Below, one piece after another: positions 26,687 through 36,770 of a DNA stretch of 64,000 nucleotides. Every line of letters starts with the position of its first letter. Position 1 is the stretch's first letter. The translations under genes were made by a program, and so were the position numbers. The DNA lies in assembly GCF_026625985.1 (NCBI RefSeq), contig NZ_CP113116.1, positions 4,836,001 to 4,900,000 on the forward strand, given 5' to 3'. This stretch comes from Mycobacterium sp. Aquia_213 (GTDB taxonomy: Bacteria > Actinomycetota > Actinomycetes > Mycobacteriales > Mycobacteriaceae). The notes beneath the pieces were generated by a model that worked only from the letters and a program-made list of their open reading frames with translations, ran no database searches and was not told the origin of the DNA.

Positions 26687-27427
26687 GTGCTGGGTCTGCC
26701 AGAGAAGGTGCGTGCCTGCCTGTTCGACCTCGACGGCGTGCTCACCGATACCGCGAGCGTGCATACCAAGGCCTGGAAGGCCATGTTCGACGCTTATCTG
26801 TCCCAGCGGGCCGAGCGCACCGGGGAGAAGTTCGTTCCCTTCGATGCCGCCGCGGACTACCGGACATATGTCGACGGCAAGAAGCGCGAAGACGGAGTCC
26901 GGTCGTTCCTGCAGAGCCGGGGCATCGAGCTGCCCGACGGCGACCACGACGACTCCGGCGACGCGGAGACCGTTTACGGCCTGGGCAACCGCAAGAACGA
27001 GATGTTCCAAAAGGTGCTCGACCGCGACGGCGTCGAGGTGTTCGAGGGCTCGCGGCGCTACCTGGAGGCGGCCTCGGCCGCGGGCCTGGGCATCGCCGTC
27101 GTGTCGTCGAGCGCGAACACCCGCGAGGTGCTCGAGATCACCGGGCTGGAGCGGTTCGTCCAGCAGCGCGTGGACGGAGTGACGCTGCGCGAGGAACACA
27201 TCAAAGGCAAACCCGCGCCCGATTCCTATCTGCGGGGCGCGCAGTTGCTCGACGTCGCCCCGGACGCGGCGGCGGTGTTCGAGGACGCCCTGTCGGGTGT
27301 GGCGGCCGGCCGTGCCGGTAACTTCGGCTACGTGGTGGGTGTTGACCGAGTGGGCCAGGCCGAGGATCTCCGTCGCAGCGGTGCCGACATTGTGGTGACC
27401 GACCTCGCAGAATTGCTGCCGGCATGA
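26687..27427 (+). CDS. HAD hydrolase, beta-phosphoglucomutase type (Rv3400-like)
   Basis: The 246-aa product has motif I CLFDLDGVLTDTASVH, with the nucleophile and acid/base Asp pair of beta-phosphoglucomutases. Motif II is VVSSSANTREVL, Lys follows in IKGKPAPDSYL, and motif IV is VFEDALSGVAAG. It would turn beta-glucose 1-phosphate into glucose 6-phosphate. The GTG at 26687 follows GAGGAT by five bases. The stop overlaps the ATG of the GH65 gene, whose phosphorolysis would supply its substrate. Confidence 0.9.
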   Translation: MLGLPEKVRACLFDLDGVLTDTASVHTKAWKAMFDAYLSQRAERTGEKFVPFDAAADYRTYVDGKKREDGVRSFLQSRGIELPDGDHDDSGDAETVYGLGNRKNEMFQKVLDRDGVEVFEGSRRYLEAASAAGLGIAVVSSSANTREVLEITGLERFVQQRVDGVTLREEHIKGKPAPDSYLRGAQLLDVAPDAAAVFEDALSGVAAGRAGNFGYVVGVDRVGQAEDLRRSGADIVVTDLAELLPA

Positions 27428-29799
27428 TCACCCAGGAAGCCTTCCCGGTCGAACCGTGGGTGATCCGCGAGACGCGGCTCGACCTGAACCTGATCGCCCA
27501 GTCGGAATCGCTATTCGCGTTGTCCAACGGGCACATCGGGTTGCGCGGCAACCTCGACGAGGGCGAACCGTACGGCCTGCCGGGCACGTATTTGAACTCC
27601 TTCTACGAGATCCGGCCGCTGCCCTACGCCGAGGCCGGCTATGGCTACCCGGAAGCCGGCCAGACGGTCGTCGACGTGACCAACGGCAAGATCATCCGGC
27701 TGTTCGTCGAGGACGAGCCCTTCGACGTCCGGTACGGCGAACTCCTCTCGCACGAGCGCGTCCTCGACATGAAAGCCGGGACGCTGACCCGCAACGCGCA
27801 GTGGCGTTCGCCGGTGGGCAAGGAAGTCAAGGTCACCTCGACCCGGCTGGTGTCGCTGGCCCATCGCAGCGTGGCCGCCATCGAGTACTGCGTCGAGGCG
27901 GTCAATGAATTCGTCCGCGTCACCGTGCAGTCGGAGCTGGTCACCAACGAGGACCAGCCGACGACATCGGCCGACCCCCGGGTGGCGGCCATCCTGGAAA
28001 ATCCGCTGGAGGCCGTCGAACACGACGAGACCGACTGCGGCGCACTGCTGATGCACCGCACGCGGGCCAGTCAGCTGATGATGGCCGCGGGCATGGATCA
28101 CATCGTCGAGGTGCCCGGGCGGGTCGAGGTCACCAACGACTCTGGTCCCGACCTGGCGCGGACCACCGTGATCTGCGGGCTGCGCCCCGGGCAGAAACTG
28201 CGGATCGTCAAATATCTCGCGTACGGCTGGTCCAGCCAGCGCTCCCGGCCCGCGCTGCGCGACCAGGTCGCCGCCGCGCTGCACAGCGCCCGCTACAGCG
28301 GGTGGGACGGGCTGGTCAAGGCTCAGCGGGAGTTCCTCGACGACTTCTGGGACAACGCGGACGTGGAGGTCGAAGGCGACTCCGAATCCCAGCAAGCCGT
28401 GCGGTTCGGGCTCTTTCACCTGGTCCAGGCCAGCGCCCGGGCCGAACGCCGCGCCATCCCCAGCAAGGGGCTGACCGGAACGGGCTACGACGGCCACGCC
28501 TTCTGGGACACCGAGGGTTTCGTGCTCCCGGTGCTGACCTACACGCTGCCGCACGCGGTCGCCGACTCGCTGCGGTGGCGGGCGTCGACGATGGACATGG
28601 CCCGGGATCGGGCGACGGAACTCGGCCTCGAGGGCGTGAGCTTTCCGTGGCGGACCATCCGCGGCCAGGAGTGTTCCGGCTACTGGCCGGCCGGCACCGC
28701 GGCCTTCCACATCAACGCCGATATCGCGATGGCGTTCGAGCGCTACCGCGTCGTCACCGGCGACCAGTCGCTGGAGGCCGATTGCGGCCTGAAGGTGCTC
28801 GTCGAGACGGCCCGGCTGTGGATATCGCTGGGGCATCACGACCGCCACGGTGTCTGGCATCTCGAGGGCGTCACCGGCCCCGACGAGTACACGGCGATCG
28901 TGCGCGACAACGTCTTCACGAATCTGATGGCCGCGCACAACCTGGTGGTCGCCGCCGATGCCTGCAATCGCCACCCGGAGGCCGCCGAGGCGATGGGCGT
29001 CACCCACGAGGAAACCGCCTCCTGGCGCGACGCGGCCGATGCCGTCAGCATTCCGTACGACGAGGAGCTGGGCGTCCACCAGCAGTGCGAAGGCTTCACC
29101 AAGTTCGCGGAATGGGATTTCGAGAACCGGCACAAATATCCGCTGCTGCTGCACGAGCCGTACGTGCGGCTCTACCCGGCGCAGGTGATCAAGCAGGCCG
29201 ACCTGGTGCTGGCGATGCAATGGCAGAGCCACGCGTTCACGGCCGAACAGAAGGCCCGCAACGTCGACTACTACGAGCGGCGCACGGTGCGCGACTCGTC
29301 GCTGTCGGCATGCTGTCAGGCCGTGATGTGTGCCGAGGTCGGACATTTGGAGCTCGCGCATGACTACGCCTACGAGGCCGCGCTGATCGACCTGCGCGAC
29401 CTGCACTCCAACACCCGCGACGGGTTGCACATGGCCTCGCTGGCCGGCGCCTGGATGGCGATCGTCGCGGGCTTCGGCGGCCTGCGTGACGACGACGGCA
29501 TCCTGGAAATCGATCCCGCCCTGCCCGACGGCATCACCCGGCTGCGGTTCCGGGTCCGGTGGCGCGACTTCCGGCTGATGGTCGACGCCAACCACAGCGA
29601 CGTCACCTACACGCTGAGCGACGGCGACACCGGTGAGTTGGCCATCCGGCACGCCGGCGAGGAGGTCGTGCTCAAGACGGACTCGCCGACGACCATCGCG
29701 GTGCGGCAGCGCAAGGCACTGCTGCCGCCGCCGCCGCAGCCGCCCGGGTGCGAACCCACGCACCGGCGGACGATGGCCCACCAGCTCGGCGGCAAGTAA
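27424..29799 (+). CDS. Glycoside hydrolase family 65 disaccharide phosphorylase-like enzyme (Rv3401-like)
   Basis: The 791-aa product is a GH65 member, the family of trehalose, maltose and kojibiose phosphorylases. The N-terminal beta-sandwich opens RLDLNLIAQSESLFALSNGHIGLRGN. The (alpha/alpha)6 core shows GHAFWDTEGFVLP, the general acid Glu in HLEGVTGPDEYTA, and KQADLVLAMQW. A small C-terminal sandwich and a Pro-rich tail follow. Coupling to the beta-phosphoglucomutase gene by an ATGA overlap supports phosphorolysis that gives beta-glucose 1-phosphate, probably from trehalose or another disaccharide. The substrate is inferred, not shown. Confidence 0.9.
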   Translation: MITQEAFPVEPWVIRETRLDLNLIAQSESLFALSNGHIGLRGNLDEGEPYGLPGTYLNSFYEIRPLPYAEAGYGYPEAGQTVVDVTNGKIIRLFVEDEPFDVRYGELLSHERVLDMKAGTLTRNAQWRSPVGKEVKVTSTRLVSLAHRSVAAIEYCVEAVNEFVRVTVQSELVTNEDQPTTSADPRVAAILENPLEAVEHDETDCGALLMHRTRASQLMMAAGMDHIVEVPGRVEVTNDSGPDLARTTVICGLRPGQKLRIVKYLAYGWSSQRSRPALRDQVAAALHSARYSGWDGLVKAQREFLDDFWDNADVEVEGDSESQQAVRFGLFHLVQASARAERRAIPSKGLTGTGYDGHAFWDTEGFVLPVLTYTLPHAVADSLRWRASTMDMARDRATELGLEGVSFPWRTIRGQECSGYWPAGTAAFHINADIAMAFERYRVVTGDQSLEADCGLKVLVETARLWISLGHHDRHGVWHLEGVTGPDEYTAIVRDNVFTNLMAAHNLVVAADACNRHPEAAEAMGVTHEETASWRDAADAVSIPYDEELGVHQQCEGFTKFAEWDFENRHKYPLLLHEPYVRLYPAQVIKQADLVLAMQWQSHAFTAEQKARNVDYYERRTVRDSSLSACCQAVMCAEVGHLELAHDYAYEAALIDLRDLHSNTRDGLHMASLAGAWMAIVAGFGGLRDDDGILEIDPALPDGITRLRFRVRWRDFRLMVDANHSDVTYTLSDGDTGELAIRHAGEEVVLKTDSPTTIAVRQRKALLPPPPQPPGCEPTHRRTMAHQLGGK

Positions 29800-29815
29800 C
29801 CCGGGCGAGCAACGG

Positions 29816-32800
29816 CTACACCACTGGTGCGCCGTCTTCTGTTGCAGCAGAAGCTATCTCACTGTCCAGTAGCTCGACGATCCGCGCCGTGACGGCGGCC
29901 GCGGTGGGGTGTTCCCACAGCAGTGTGGGTGGCAGCGCCAGCCCGGTCTGCTTCTCGAGCTGACGCCGCAGCGCGACTGTCATGATCGAGTCCACGCCGA
30001 TCTCGACCAGCGGCATCCGGGCGTCGACGCTGTCGGCGGACAGGCCGAGTTCGGCGGCCACCGCCGTGAGGACCTGCTGTGTCACCCATTCCTCGGTGTC
30101 CATGTCGCCCGGGCCGACTTGTTCGAAGTCGTTGGGCAGCAACGAATCCGCGACGACCGCGGCCGCGATGTCGGCAAGTATCGGCACCGACTTGGCATCC
30201 GGGAGCACCGGCAACACCACCGGGTTGGCCTCCTGCGACCGCATCGCGACGTCCAGGGCACGCAGTGCGTCGTCCGCGCCGATGGTGTCCATCCCCAGCG
30301 CATCCAGTTGCGCGGCAATGTATCCGGAGTCCGAGCCCATACCGAGACCGCGCCACGCCGTCCAGCCCACGCTCGTCGTGACGTCGCCCAGCCCGCGCCG
30401 GTGCCGGGCCAGCGCGTCCAGGAAGGCGTTGCCGCAGGCGTAGGCGCCCTGCCCGGGAAAGCCGGCCAGGTAGCCGCACGAGGAGTACAGCACCATCCAG
30501 TCCAGTTCCCCGGGCGCAAACATCTCGTGCAGGGCGAGCGCTCCGTCGACCTTGGGATGCATGGTCATCGCGATCTCGTCGATCGTCGTATTCGCCAGGA
30601 ACACACCGGCTTCCACGCCCGCGGCATGAACCACGCCGCGCACCGGCGGCAATTCGGCCAGCACCGAGCGCAGTTGGCCGGCCGCGCCGGGCGCGGCGAT
30701 GTCCAAGGCGACCGACTGTACCCACACGCCGCGCTCCTCGAGCGCGGACACCGCGCGGATCTGGCCTTGATTGTCCGCGGTGGCCCACTGGAAGCGTGCC
30801 GGCAGACCGGACCGGGACAGCAGCACCAACCGGCGCGCCCCCAGATCCGCCAACCGTTCGGCGATCCGCAGGCCCAGCACGCCGGTCCCACCGGTGACCA
30901 GGTAGGTGCCGGCCGGGGTGCATTCCATCGCCGGTCCGGTGGCGCCGACGATGTTGGCCAGCCGGGCGGTCTGTGCGACGCCGTCGCGAACCACCACGAC
31001 GGCGTGGCCGCTGAGCGTGGCCAGCACACCCAGCGGCAGCCGGTCCTCGGCGACGTCGAGCACGCCACCCCACAGCGTGGGGTGTTCGGCGGCGGCCACC
31101 CTCGACAACCCCCACAGCGGTGACCGGCTGACGTCGGCGCCCTCGTGCACGCCCTGGGTCAGGGTCCACAGCCGCGGCGAGATGCCGTTGCGCAGAAGCG
31201 CTTTGAGGGTCTTCAGGACACTGTCCACCGCTTCGACCGGGCTGTCACCGGCGCGGGGCAACACCAGCACCACGGCCTCGGAGTCCAGCTGGGCCGGAAG
31301 GTCGGCGGGTGTGGCGCACACCCGGTGCGCCACACCGGCGGCCTTCAGGTCACGTTCGCACCAGGCGCGGACGGCGGCATCGCCGCCGACCAGCACCACT
31401 TCGCCGGGCACCGCATCGGCGTCAAAAGATGTTGAATGCCAGTCGATTCGGTGTACCACCCGCGACACGTCACCGCCGGTGTTCTCGAGTTCCTCGAACG
31501 TCATTCCGGCGATCGCCACCAGCGGTCTGCCGGTGAGGGAGGCGACGGTGACGTCGGCGCTGGTGCCCTGATCGCGCCTTCGGACGTGTAGTAGCACCGA
31601 ATCAGAAGGCGTGCCAAGGACTCTCACCCGCTCGATGCGAGCGGGCATGCGCAGCCGGGGCGCGCCGTCGAACACCGTGGACGCCACCGAAGTGGCCGCA
31701 TCGATCAGCCCGGCCCACGTCGAGGGGTGCGACCCGTCCGGTTCGGCGCGTACCTGCGCCAGGAATTCGCCGTCACCCGCCCAGAGATCGACCACCTCCC
31801 AGCCGAAGCCCATCTCGGCGACTCCGAGCTTGGCCAGCGTCTCCACCACGCTGTTCGGCGACAACTGCTCGGTGCAGCGGACCCGGATCGCGGTCTCGTC
31901 GAGCCGGGGCACCTCGCGATCGTCGGTGGCGGCGGCGATCGCGGTGCAGTGCGTCAGCCACCCGCCGACCTCGGGGCCCTCGTCGTCGACCAGTCGGGTG
32001 GCGATCGCCAGCGCCTGATCCTGCAGCACCACCTGCACGTCGCGGGTGCGGCCCGGCGCGACGGGGGTGCGCAGGTGCACCTCCGTCACATCGGTCCCCG
32101 CGGCCGTCAGGAACGTGTTGAGCAGCACCGCGGCCGGCACGATCTCGGTGCCCTGGACGGGATGGTTGCCGGGGTAGGGCCGGGTCGCCATGTCCACCCG
32201 GGTCTCCCAGACCCGCGCCGGCGCTGTGCCGGTGACCTCGAGCCGGCCACCGAGCAGGGTGTGACTGTCGGCGTCGTGGACACCGCGGCCCGCGGGCGGC
32301 GCGCTCGGTATGCGCCAGAAATCGCGGTGCTGCCACTGCGTGCCCGGCAGGTCGCCGGCCCACGGTGTGGCGGTGGTGACGCCGTCGCCGACGGGCGCGC
32401 CGTAGCAGTGCAGGGCGGCGACCGCCGCGGCGACCGAACGCCGTGTCGGTTGGTCGCGACGCAGCACGCCGACGGTGGCGTGCTCGTCAATATCCAAGTA
32501 CAGCAACGTTTCCGCGATGGAGTGTGACACCACCGGGTGGGCCGAGACCTCGAGGAAGAGCCGGTGCCCGTCGTCGGCCGCCGCGGAAACCGCCTCGGCG
32601 AACCGGACCCGGTCGCGCAGATTGGCGACCCAGTAGTCCGGGCCACGCGAGGCCGATGACCGCGGGTCGGCCAGCGCGGTGGTGTAGAGCGGAATGCCGG
32701 CTTGCCGGGGCGGCGGCAGCGCACCGGTGAGCCGCGCCAGGTCGGCGGTGAGCGCGTCCATCGCCGGGCTGTGGAACGCGACGTCGGTTTTGACGCGGCG

Positions 32801-34999
32801 GACCATCAGCCCTTCGTCGCCCCACCGGCCGGCCACCTCGTCGACGGCCGCGGCGCTACCCGACACCACCGTCGAGGTCAACGACGCGCTGATCGCCGCC
32901 ACCACGTCCGTGCGGGCGCCGAGCCGTTGCTGCGCGTCGGCGAAGGGCAGCGGCACCAACGCCATCGCACCTTCGCCCATCACCTTGCGGAACCCCCGGG
33001 CGCGGTAGCACGCCACGGCCGCCCCCTGCGCCAGGTCGAACACGCCCGCGGTCACGCACGCGGCGACCTCGCCCACGGAGTGACCGATCACCGCGGCGGG
33101 GCGCACGCCTCGCTCGCGCAGCACGGCGGCCAGGCCGACCTGCATGGCGAAGGTCAGCGCTTGCACCTGGTCGGTGCCGCCCAGTTCGCCCGAGCTCAAT
33201 GCCTGGCGCGCCGAGAAGCCCAGTTCGGCGCCGAAGATCGGATCGATCGCGTCGATCACCGCGGCGAACGCCGGTTCACCGGCCAGCAACTCCTGGCCCA
33301 TCTGCGGCCAGTGCGAGCCGTGACCGGAGAACACCCACACGGCGCCCTCGCCCGAACCGGGCAGCACGCTGCCGCGCACCAGCGCGGCGTCGCGCCCGTC
33401 GGCGGCCAGCGTGCTCAACGCGTCGAGCAGTTCCCCGGAACCTTCGGCGACCACCGCCGCGCGCACCGGTTCGTGGCTGCGGTGCGCCCACAGGGTCGCG
33501 GCGACTTCCTCGAGGGGAATCTCGCGGCCGCCGAGATGCTCGGCCAGCGCGGCGGCCTGCGCGGTCAGCCTGCTCTGAGACCGGCCGGACAGCGGAATCA
33601 CCAGCGGCGAGATCGGCTGCGCGGGTGGCGATGTGGCGATTGACGCGGGTGGCGCCTCCTCGAGCAGCACGTGCGCGATCGTGCCGCCGTAGCCATAGCT
33701 GCACACCGCCGCCCGGCGGGGATGGCCGGGCCGGCGCGACCAGGCCAGCACCTCGGTCGGCACCCGCAGGCCGCTGGTGTCCCAGTCGACGGCGGGGGTG
33801 AGGGTGCGCACGCCCGCGGTGGGCGGAATGGTCTGGTGGTGCAGGGCCAGTACGGCCTTGATCAGGCCGACGGCGCCGGCGCCGCCCTCGAGATGACCGG
33901 TGTTCGGTTTGACCGAGCCGACCAGCGCGGGATCGTCGTCGGGCCGGGCGGCTCCGTACACCTCGGCCAGCGCCCCCACCTCGACGGGATCGCCTGTGGG
34001 AGTGCCGGTTCCGTGGGCTTCGATGAAGTCGACGGTGGCCGGGTCGATGTCGGCGGACCGGCAGGCCAGCCGGAACAGATCGGCCTGGGCGGCGCCGTTG
34101 GGCGACATGATGCCGACCGTGCGGCCGTCCTGTGCGACCGCTCCCCCGCGGACGACGGCCAGCACCCGGTCACCGTCGCGCCGGGCGTCGGCGAGCCGCT
34201 TGAGCACCACCACGGCCGCGCCCTCACCGCGGCCGTAGCCGTCGGCGGACGCGTCGAAGGTCTTGCAGCGACCGTCGGGAGCCGTCGCACCCGCCTGATC
34301 CAGCACGCGGGTCAACCCGGGCCCGATCAGCGCGCTGACGCCGCCGGCCAGCGCCAGTGCCGTCTCGCCGGAGCGCAGCAGTTGGCAGGCCTGATGCACC
34401 GCCACCAACGAGGCCGCGCACGCGGCGTCCAGCGCGACGCTGGGCCCGCGCAGATCGAGCAGGTGGGACACTCGGTTGGCGATCCCGCACAGCGACGTGC
34501 CGATCCCCGTCCAGGCCTCGATGCCGGTCAGGTCCTCCATCAGCAACTTGCCGTAGTCGTCGGAGTTGACGCCCATCAGCACGGCGGTGTCACTGCCGGC
34601 CAGCGACCGGGGCGGCACCCCGGCGTGCTCGAGCGCCTCCCAGCTGACTTCGAGGGCCAGTCGCTGCTGCGGGTCCATCAGTTCGGCCTCGCGGGGAGAG
34701 ACACCGAAGAACTCGGCGTCGAAACCCGCAAGGTTGTCGATGAAAGTGCCCCAGGTTGTGGTGTCCTTGAGCACCGCGGCATTGCGCGGGTCACGCCACA
34801 GGTAAGGCTCCCACCGCTCGGCGGGTACCTCACGCACCGCGCTGCCGCCCTGCAGCAGGAAATCCCAGAAGGCCTGCGCGGTGGTGACATCACCGGCCAG
34901 GCGGCAACCGAGGCCGATGATGGCGATCGGTTCCGGCATCGCGTTTGTCGTCACGCTCGGTGCCGAAAGTTGGTCATCGGGGCCACCATTCATTGTCAT
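29816..34999 (-). CDS. Iterative type I polyketide synthase, 6-methylsalicylic acid synthase type
   Basis: The 1727-aa protein has the order KS-AT-DH(thioester hydrolase)-KR-ACP, and its size and domain set fit 6-methylsalicylate synthases. KS: Cys194 in DAACAASL, His329 and His369. AT: Ser641 in GHSVGE with the malonyl-type AFHS at about 741. DH/TH: His946 in HPVQGTEIVP (HxxxGxxxxP). KR: GGTGVLG at 1370-1376, Tyr1520. ACP: Ser1671 in GVDSIM. There is no ER, methyltransferase or separate thioesterase. Stretches such as GPGLTRVLDQAGA, CSYGYGGT and WRGLGM are typical of this subfamily, and the intact KR favours 6-methylsalicylate over orsellinate. It lies 30 bases after the aryl-AMP ligase gene, in its operon. 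Confidence 0.87.
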   Translation of the reverse strand: MTMNGGPDDQLSAPSVTTNAMPEPIAIIGLGCRLAGDVTTAQAFWDFLLQGGSAVREVPAERWEPYLWRDPRNAAVLKDTTTWGTFIDNLAGFDAEFFGVSPREAELMDPQQRLALEVSWEALEHAGVPPRSLAGSDTAVLMGVNSDDYGKLLMEDLTGIEAWTGIGTSLCGIANRVSHLLDLRGPSVALDAACAASLVAVHQACQLLRSGETALALAGGVSALIGPGLTRVLDQAGATAPDGRCKTFDASADGYGRGEGAAVVVLKRLADARRDGDRVLAVVRGGAVAQDGRTVGIMSPNGAAQADLFRLACRSADIDPATVDFIEAHGTGTPTGDPVEVGALAEVYGAARPDDDPALVGSVKPNTGHLEGGAGAVGLIKAVLALHHQTIPPTAGVRTLTPAVDWDTSGLRVPTEVLAWSRRPGHPRRAAVCSYGYGGTIAHVLLEEAPPASIATSPPAQPISPLVIPLSGRSQSRLTAQAAALAEHLGGREIPLEEVAATLWAHRSHEPVRAAVVAEGSGELLDALSTLAADGRDAALVRGSVLPGSGEGAVWVFSGHGSHWPQMGQELLAGEPAFAAVIDAIDPIFGAELGFSARQALSSGELGGTDQVQALTFAMQVGLAAVLRERGVRPAAVIGHSVGEVAACVTAGVFDLAQGAAVACYRARGFRKVMGEGAMALVPLPFADAQQRLGARTDVVAAISASLTSTVVSGSAAAVDEVAGRWGDEGLMVRRVKTDVAFHSPAMDALTADLARLTGALPPPRQAGIPLYTTALADPRSSASRGPDYWVANLRDRVRFAEAVSAAADDGHRLFLEVSAHPVVSHSIAETLLYLDIDEHATVGVLRRDQPTRRSVAAAVAALHCYGAPVGDGVTTATPWAGDLPGTQWQHRDFWRIPSAPPAGRGVHDADSHTLLGGRLEVTGTAPARVWETRVDMATRPYPGNHPVQGTEIVPAAVLLNTFLTAAGTDVTEVHLRTPVAPGRTRDVQVVLQDQALAIATRLVDDEGPEVGGWLTHCTAIAAATDDREVPRLDETAIRVRCTEQLSPNSVVETLAKLGVAEMGFGWEVVDLWAGDGEFLAQVRAEPDGSHPSTWAGLIDAATSVASTVFDGAPRLRMPARIERVRVLGTPSDSVLLHVRRRDQGTSADVTVASLTGRPLVAIAGMTFEELENTGGDVSRVVHRIDWHSTSFDADAVPGEVVLVGGDAAVRAWCERDLKAAGVAHRVCATPADLPAQLDSEAVVLVLPRAGDSPVEAVDSVLKTLKALLRNGISPRLWTLTQGVHEGADVSRSPLWGLSRVAAAEHPTLWGGVLDVAEDRLPLGVLATLSGHAVVVVRDGVAQTARLANIVGATGPAMECTPAGTYLVTGGTGVLGLRIAERLADLGARRLVLLSRSGLPARFQWATADNQGQIRAVSALEERGVWVQSVALDIAAPGAAGQLRSVLAELPPVRGVVHAAGVEAGVFLANTTIDEIAMTMHPKVDGALALHEMFAPGELDWMVLYSSCGYLAGFPGQGAYACGNAFLDALARHRRGLGDVTTSVGWTAWRGLGMGSDSGYIAAQLDALGMDTIGADDALRALDVAMRSQEANPVVLPVLPDAKSVPILADIAAAVVADSLLPNDFEQVGPGDMDTEEWVTQQVLTAVAAELGLSADSVDARMPLVEIGVDSIMTVALRRQLEKQTGLALPPTLLWEHPTAAAVTARIVELLDSEIASAATEDGAPVV

Positions 35000-35029
35000 G
35001 TCAGTTAAATCCCAAGTGCGCCAGAGCGT

Positions 35030-36706
35030 TCATATCTGCGTCAGGCTGACGACGATTTGTTTTTTGTCCACCTTGCCCACCGCCGTCTTGGGCAGCGACC
35101 GCATGGCTTGCAGCACGTCCGGCTTGGCGTGGACCGAAACCCCGCGGCCGTCCAAAAATCCGTTCAGCTCGGCCAGGCTGACCGGGGTGCCCTTGAAAAC
35201 AACTGCCGCGCAGATTTTTTCGCCGAGGTACTGATCCGGTAGGGCGACGGCCGCCGCGTCGGCCACGGCGGGGTGGGCGTGCAAGTGTTCCTCGAGGTCG
35301 GACGCCGAGACGGTCTCGCCGCCCCGGTGGATGACGTCCTTGATCCGCCCGGTGACTTCGACGTATCCGGCCCGCGGGCCATCGGCGAAGATGCGCACCC
35401 GGTCGCCGCTGCGGTAGAAGCCGTCGGGGCTGAAGGAGCGGGCGTTGGCCTCGTCGGCGCGGTAGTACCCGTTGATCGTGTACGGCCCGCGCACCAGCAG
35501 CTCGCCCTCTTCGCCGGGGGCCACCTCGTCGCCGTTTTCGTCGACCACCTTCATCTCGTCGTCGGGCGACATGGGCCGGCCCTGCAGGTTGTCCACCACG
35601 TCGATCGGATCGCCGGGCCGGGTGAAGTTCAGCATCCCCTCGGCCATGCCGAAGATTTGCTGCATACCCGACGTCAGGTTCTCCCGGATGAATCGCGCCT
35701 CGTCGGGCAGCAGCCGTGAGCCGCCGACCTGCACCACGCGCAGCGAGGTCGGCAGCACCGGTTCCCAGTCACACGCCTGCGCCCACAGCTTGGCGAGCGC
35801 GTTGACCAGACCCGTGACGGTGACCCGGTGCCGGTCGATCAGCGCGAAGGAGGCTTCGGGACTGGGATCGTCGGTGAAAACCGTAGGGGCACCAACGGTC
35901 ATCGCGCCCAGCAGACCCGGGCAGGCCAACGGGAAATTGTGTCCGGCCGGCAGGACCACGAGGTAGGCGTCGTCTGCGGTCATCCCGTAGGCCGCCGCGC
36001 AGGCCGAAGCGTTGTAGCGGTAGTCGTCGTGGGTCCGCGCGATCAGTTTGGGCAGCCCCGTGGTGCCGCCCGAGACCAGCAGCAGCGCGGGCAGGCCCGG
36101 GTCGGGCGCCGGGTTTGCCCGGACCTCCGGGCCCGCGTGGTTATGCACCTCGGACCAGGCCTGGAAGTCGCCGGGTTCGCCGTCGACCAGCACCTTCGTC
36201 AACTGCGGCCGCTCGCGCACCAGCGCGGTGGCCATCTCGCGATAGTCGAAGCCGCCCGCCTTGTCGGTGATCACCATCCCGACCGCGCCGCTGACGTCGG
36301 CGAAGTGGCTCAGTTCGGCGGTGCGATGGCCGGGCAGGCACATCACCGGCACCACACCTGCCCGCAGCAATCCGAACAGCGCCAACGCGAACCGGCAGGA
36401 GTTGGGCAACTGCAGCAGGACCCGGTCGCCGGCGACAAACCCGAGGCTGGTCAGACCGCTGCCGATCCGGTCGGCGAGTGCGTCGAATTCGGCGAAGGTG
36501 TAGCTGGTGTGGGCATCCGCGATGCCGCGGCGGTCCGGCCAGCGTTGCGCGGCCTCGCGCAAAATTGAGTCCAACGGCAGCCCCGCCCAATAGCCGGCCC
36601 GCCGATAGGCATCGGCCCGGTCGCGGGGGAACGGAACGAATCCCGCTGCGAGGTCAACACTTTCGCAGTGTCCGGCCTCGGCATCGGGATGGAATCCGGT
36701 GCTCAT
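35030..36706 (-). CDS. MbtA-like aryl-acid adenylating enzyme (salicylate/6-methylsalicylate-AMP ligase)
   Basis: The 558-aa stand-alone adenylation enzyme resembles MbtA, YbtE and DhbE. It opens with ESVDLAAGFVPFPRDRADAYRRAGYWAG, typical of these ligases, and has the ATP loop SGGTTGLPK (about 212-220), core motif QQIFGMAEGMLNFT and catalytic Lys in KTAVGKVDKK. The pocket segment HNFPLACPG carries Cys262, where 2,3-dihydroxybenzoate enzymes have Ser, so a monohydroxy aromatic acid is the expected substrate. The ATG at 36706 gives the family start; longer frames cross the promoter. It is divergent from the NRPS gene, the same arrangement as mbtA/mbtB. Confidence 0.9.
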   Translation of the reverse strand: MSTGFHPDAEAGHCESVDLAAGFVPFPRDRADAYRRAGYWAGLPLDSILREAAQRWPDRRGIADAHTSYTFAEFDALADRIGSGLTSLGFVAGDRVLLQLPNSCRFALALFGLLRAGVVPVMCLPGHRTAELSHFADVSGAVGMVITDKAGGFDYREMATALVRERPQLTKVLVDGEPGDFQAWSEVHNHAGPEVRANPAPDPGLPALLLVSGGTTGLPKLIARTHDDYRYNASACAAAYGMTADDAYLVVLPAGHNFPLACPGLLGAMTVGAPTVFTDDPSPEASFALIDRHRVTVTGLVNALAKLWAQACDWEPVLPTSLRVVQVGGSRLLPDEARFIRENLTSGMQQIFGMAEGMLNFTRPGDPIDVVDNLQGRPMSPDDEMKVVDENGDEVAPGEEGELLVRGPYTINGYYRADEANARSFSPDGFYRSGDRVRIFADGPRAGYVEVTGRIKDVIHRGGETVSASDLEEHLHAHPAVADAAAVALPDQYLGEKICAAVVFKGTPVSLAELNGFLDGRGVSVHAKPDVLQAMRSLPKTAVGKVDKKQIVVSLTQI

Positions 36707-36750
36707 CGCGGTCAGGGCCCTTCCAGGGTGTTTTAAGTTCGAAACCAAAT

Positions 36751-36769
36751 ATAGGATAGCCTCCTCAAA
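36751..36769. promoter_or_regulatory. IdeR-like iron box 1
   Basis: ATAGGATAGCCTCCTCAAA agrees with the IdeR consensus TTAGGTTAGGCTAACCTAA at 12 of 19 positions, best in the left half. It lies 45 bases before the ligase gene. A second, better box follows immediately. Confidence 0.6.
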
Positions 36770-36770
36770 G

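Noticed and set aside
27511..29781. 756-residue open frame opposite the GH65 gene
   Set aside because: It is a mirror of the third-position GC bias; the plus strand has the GH65 catalytic motifs.
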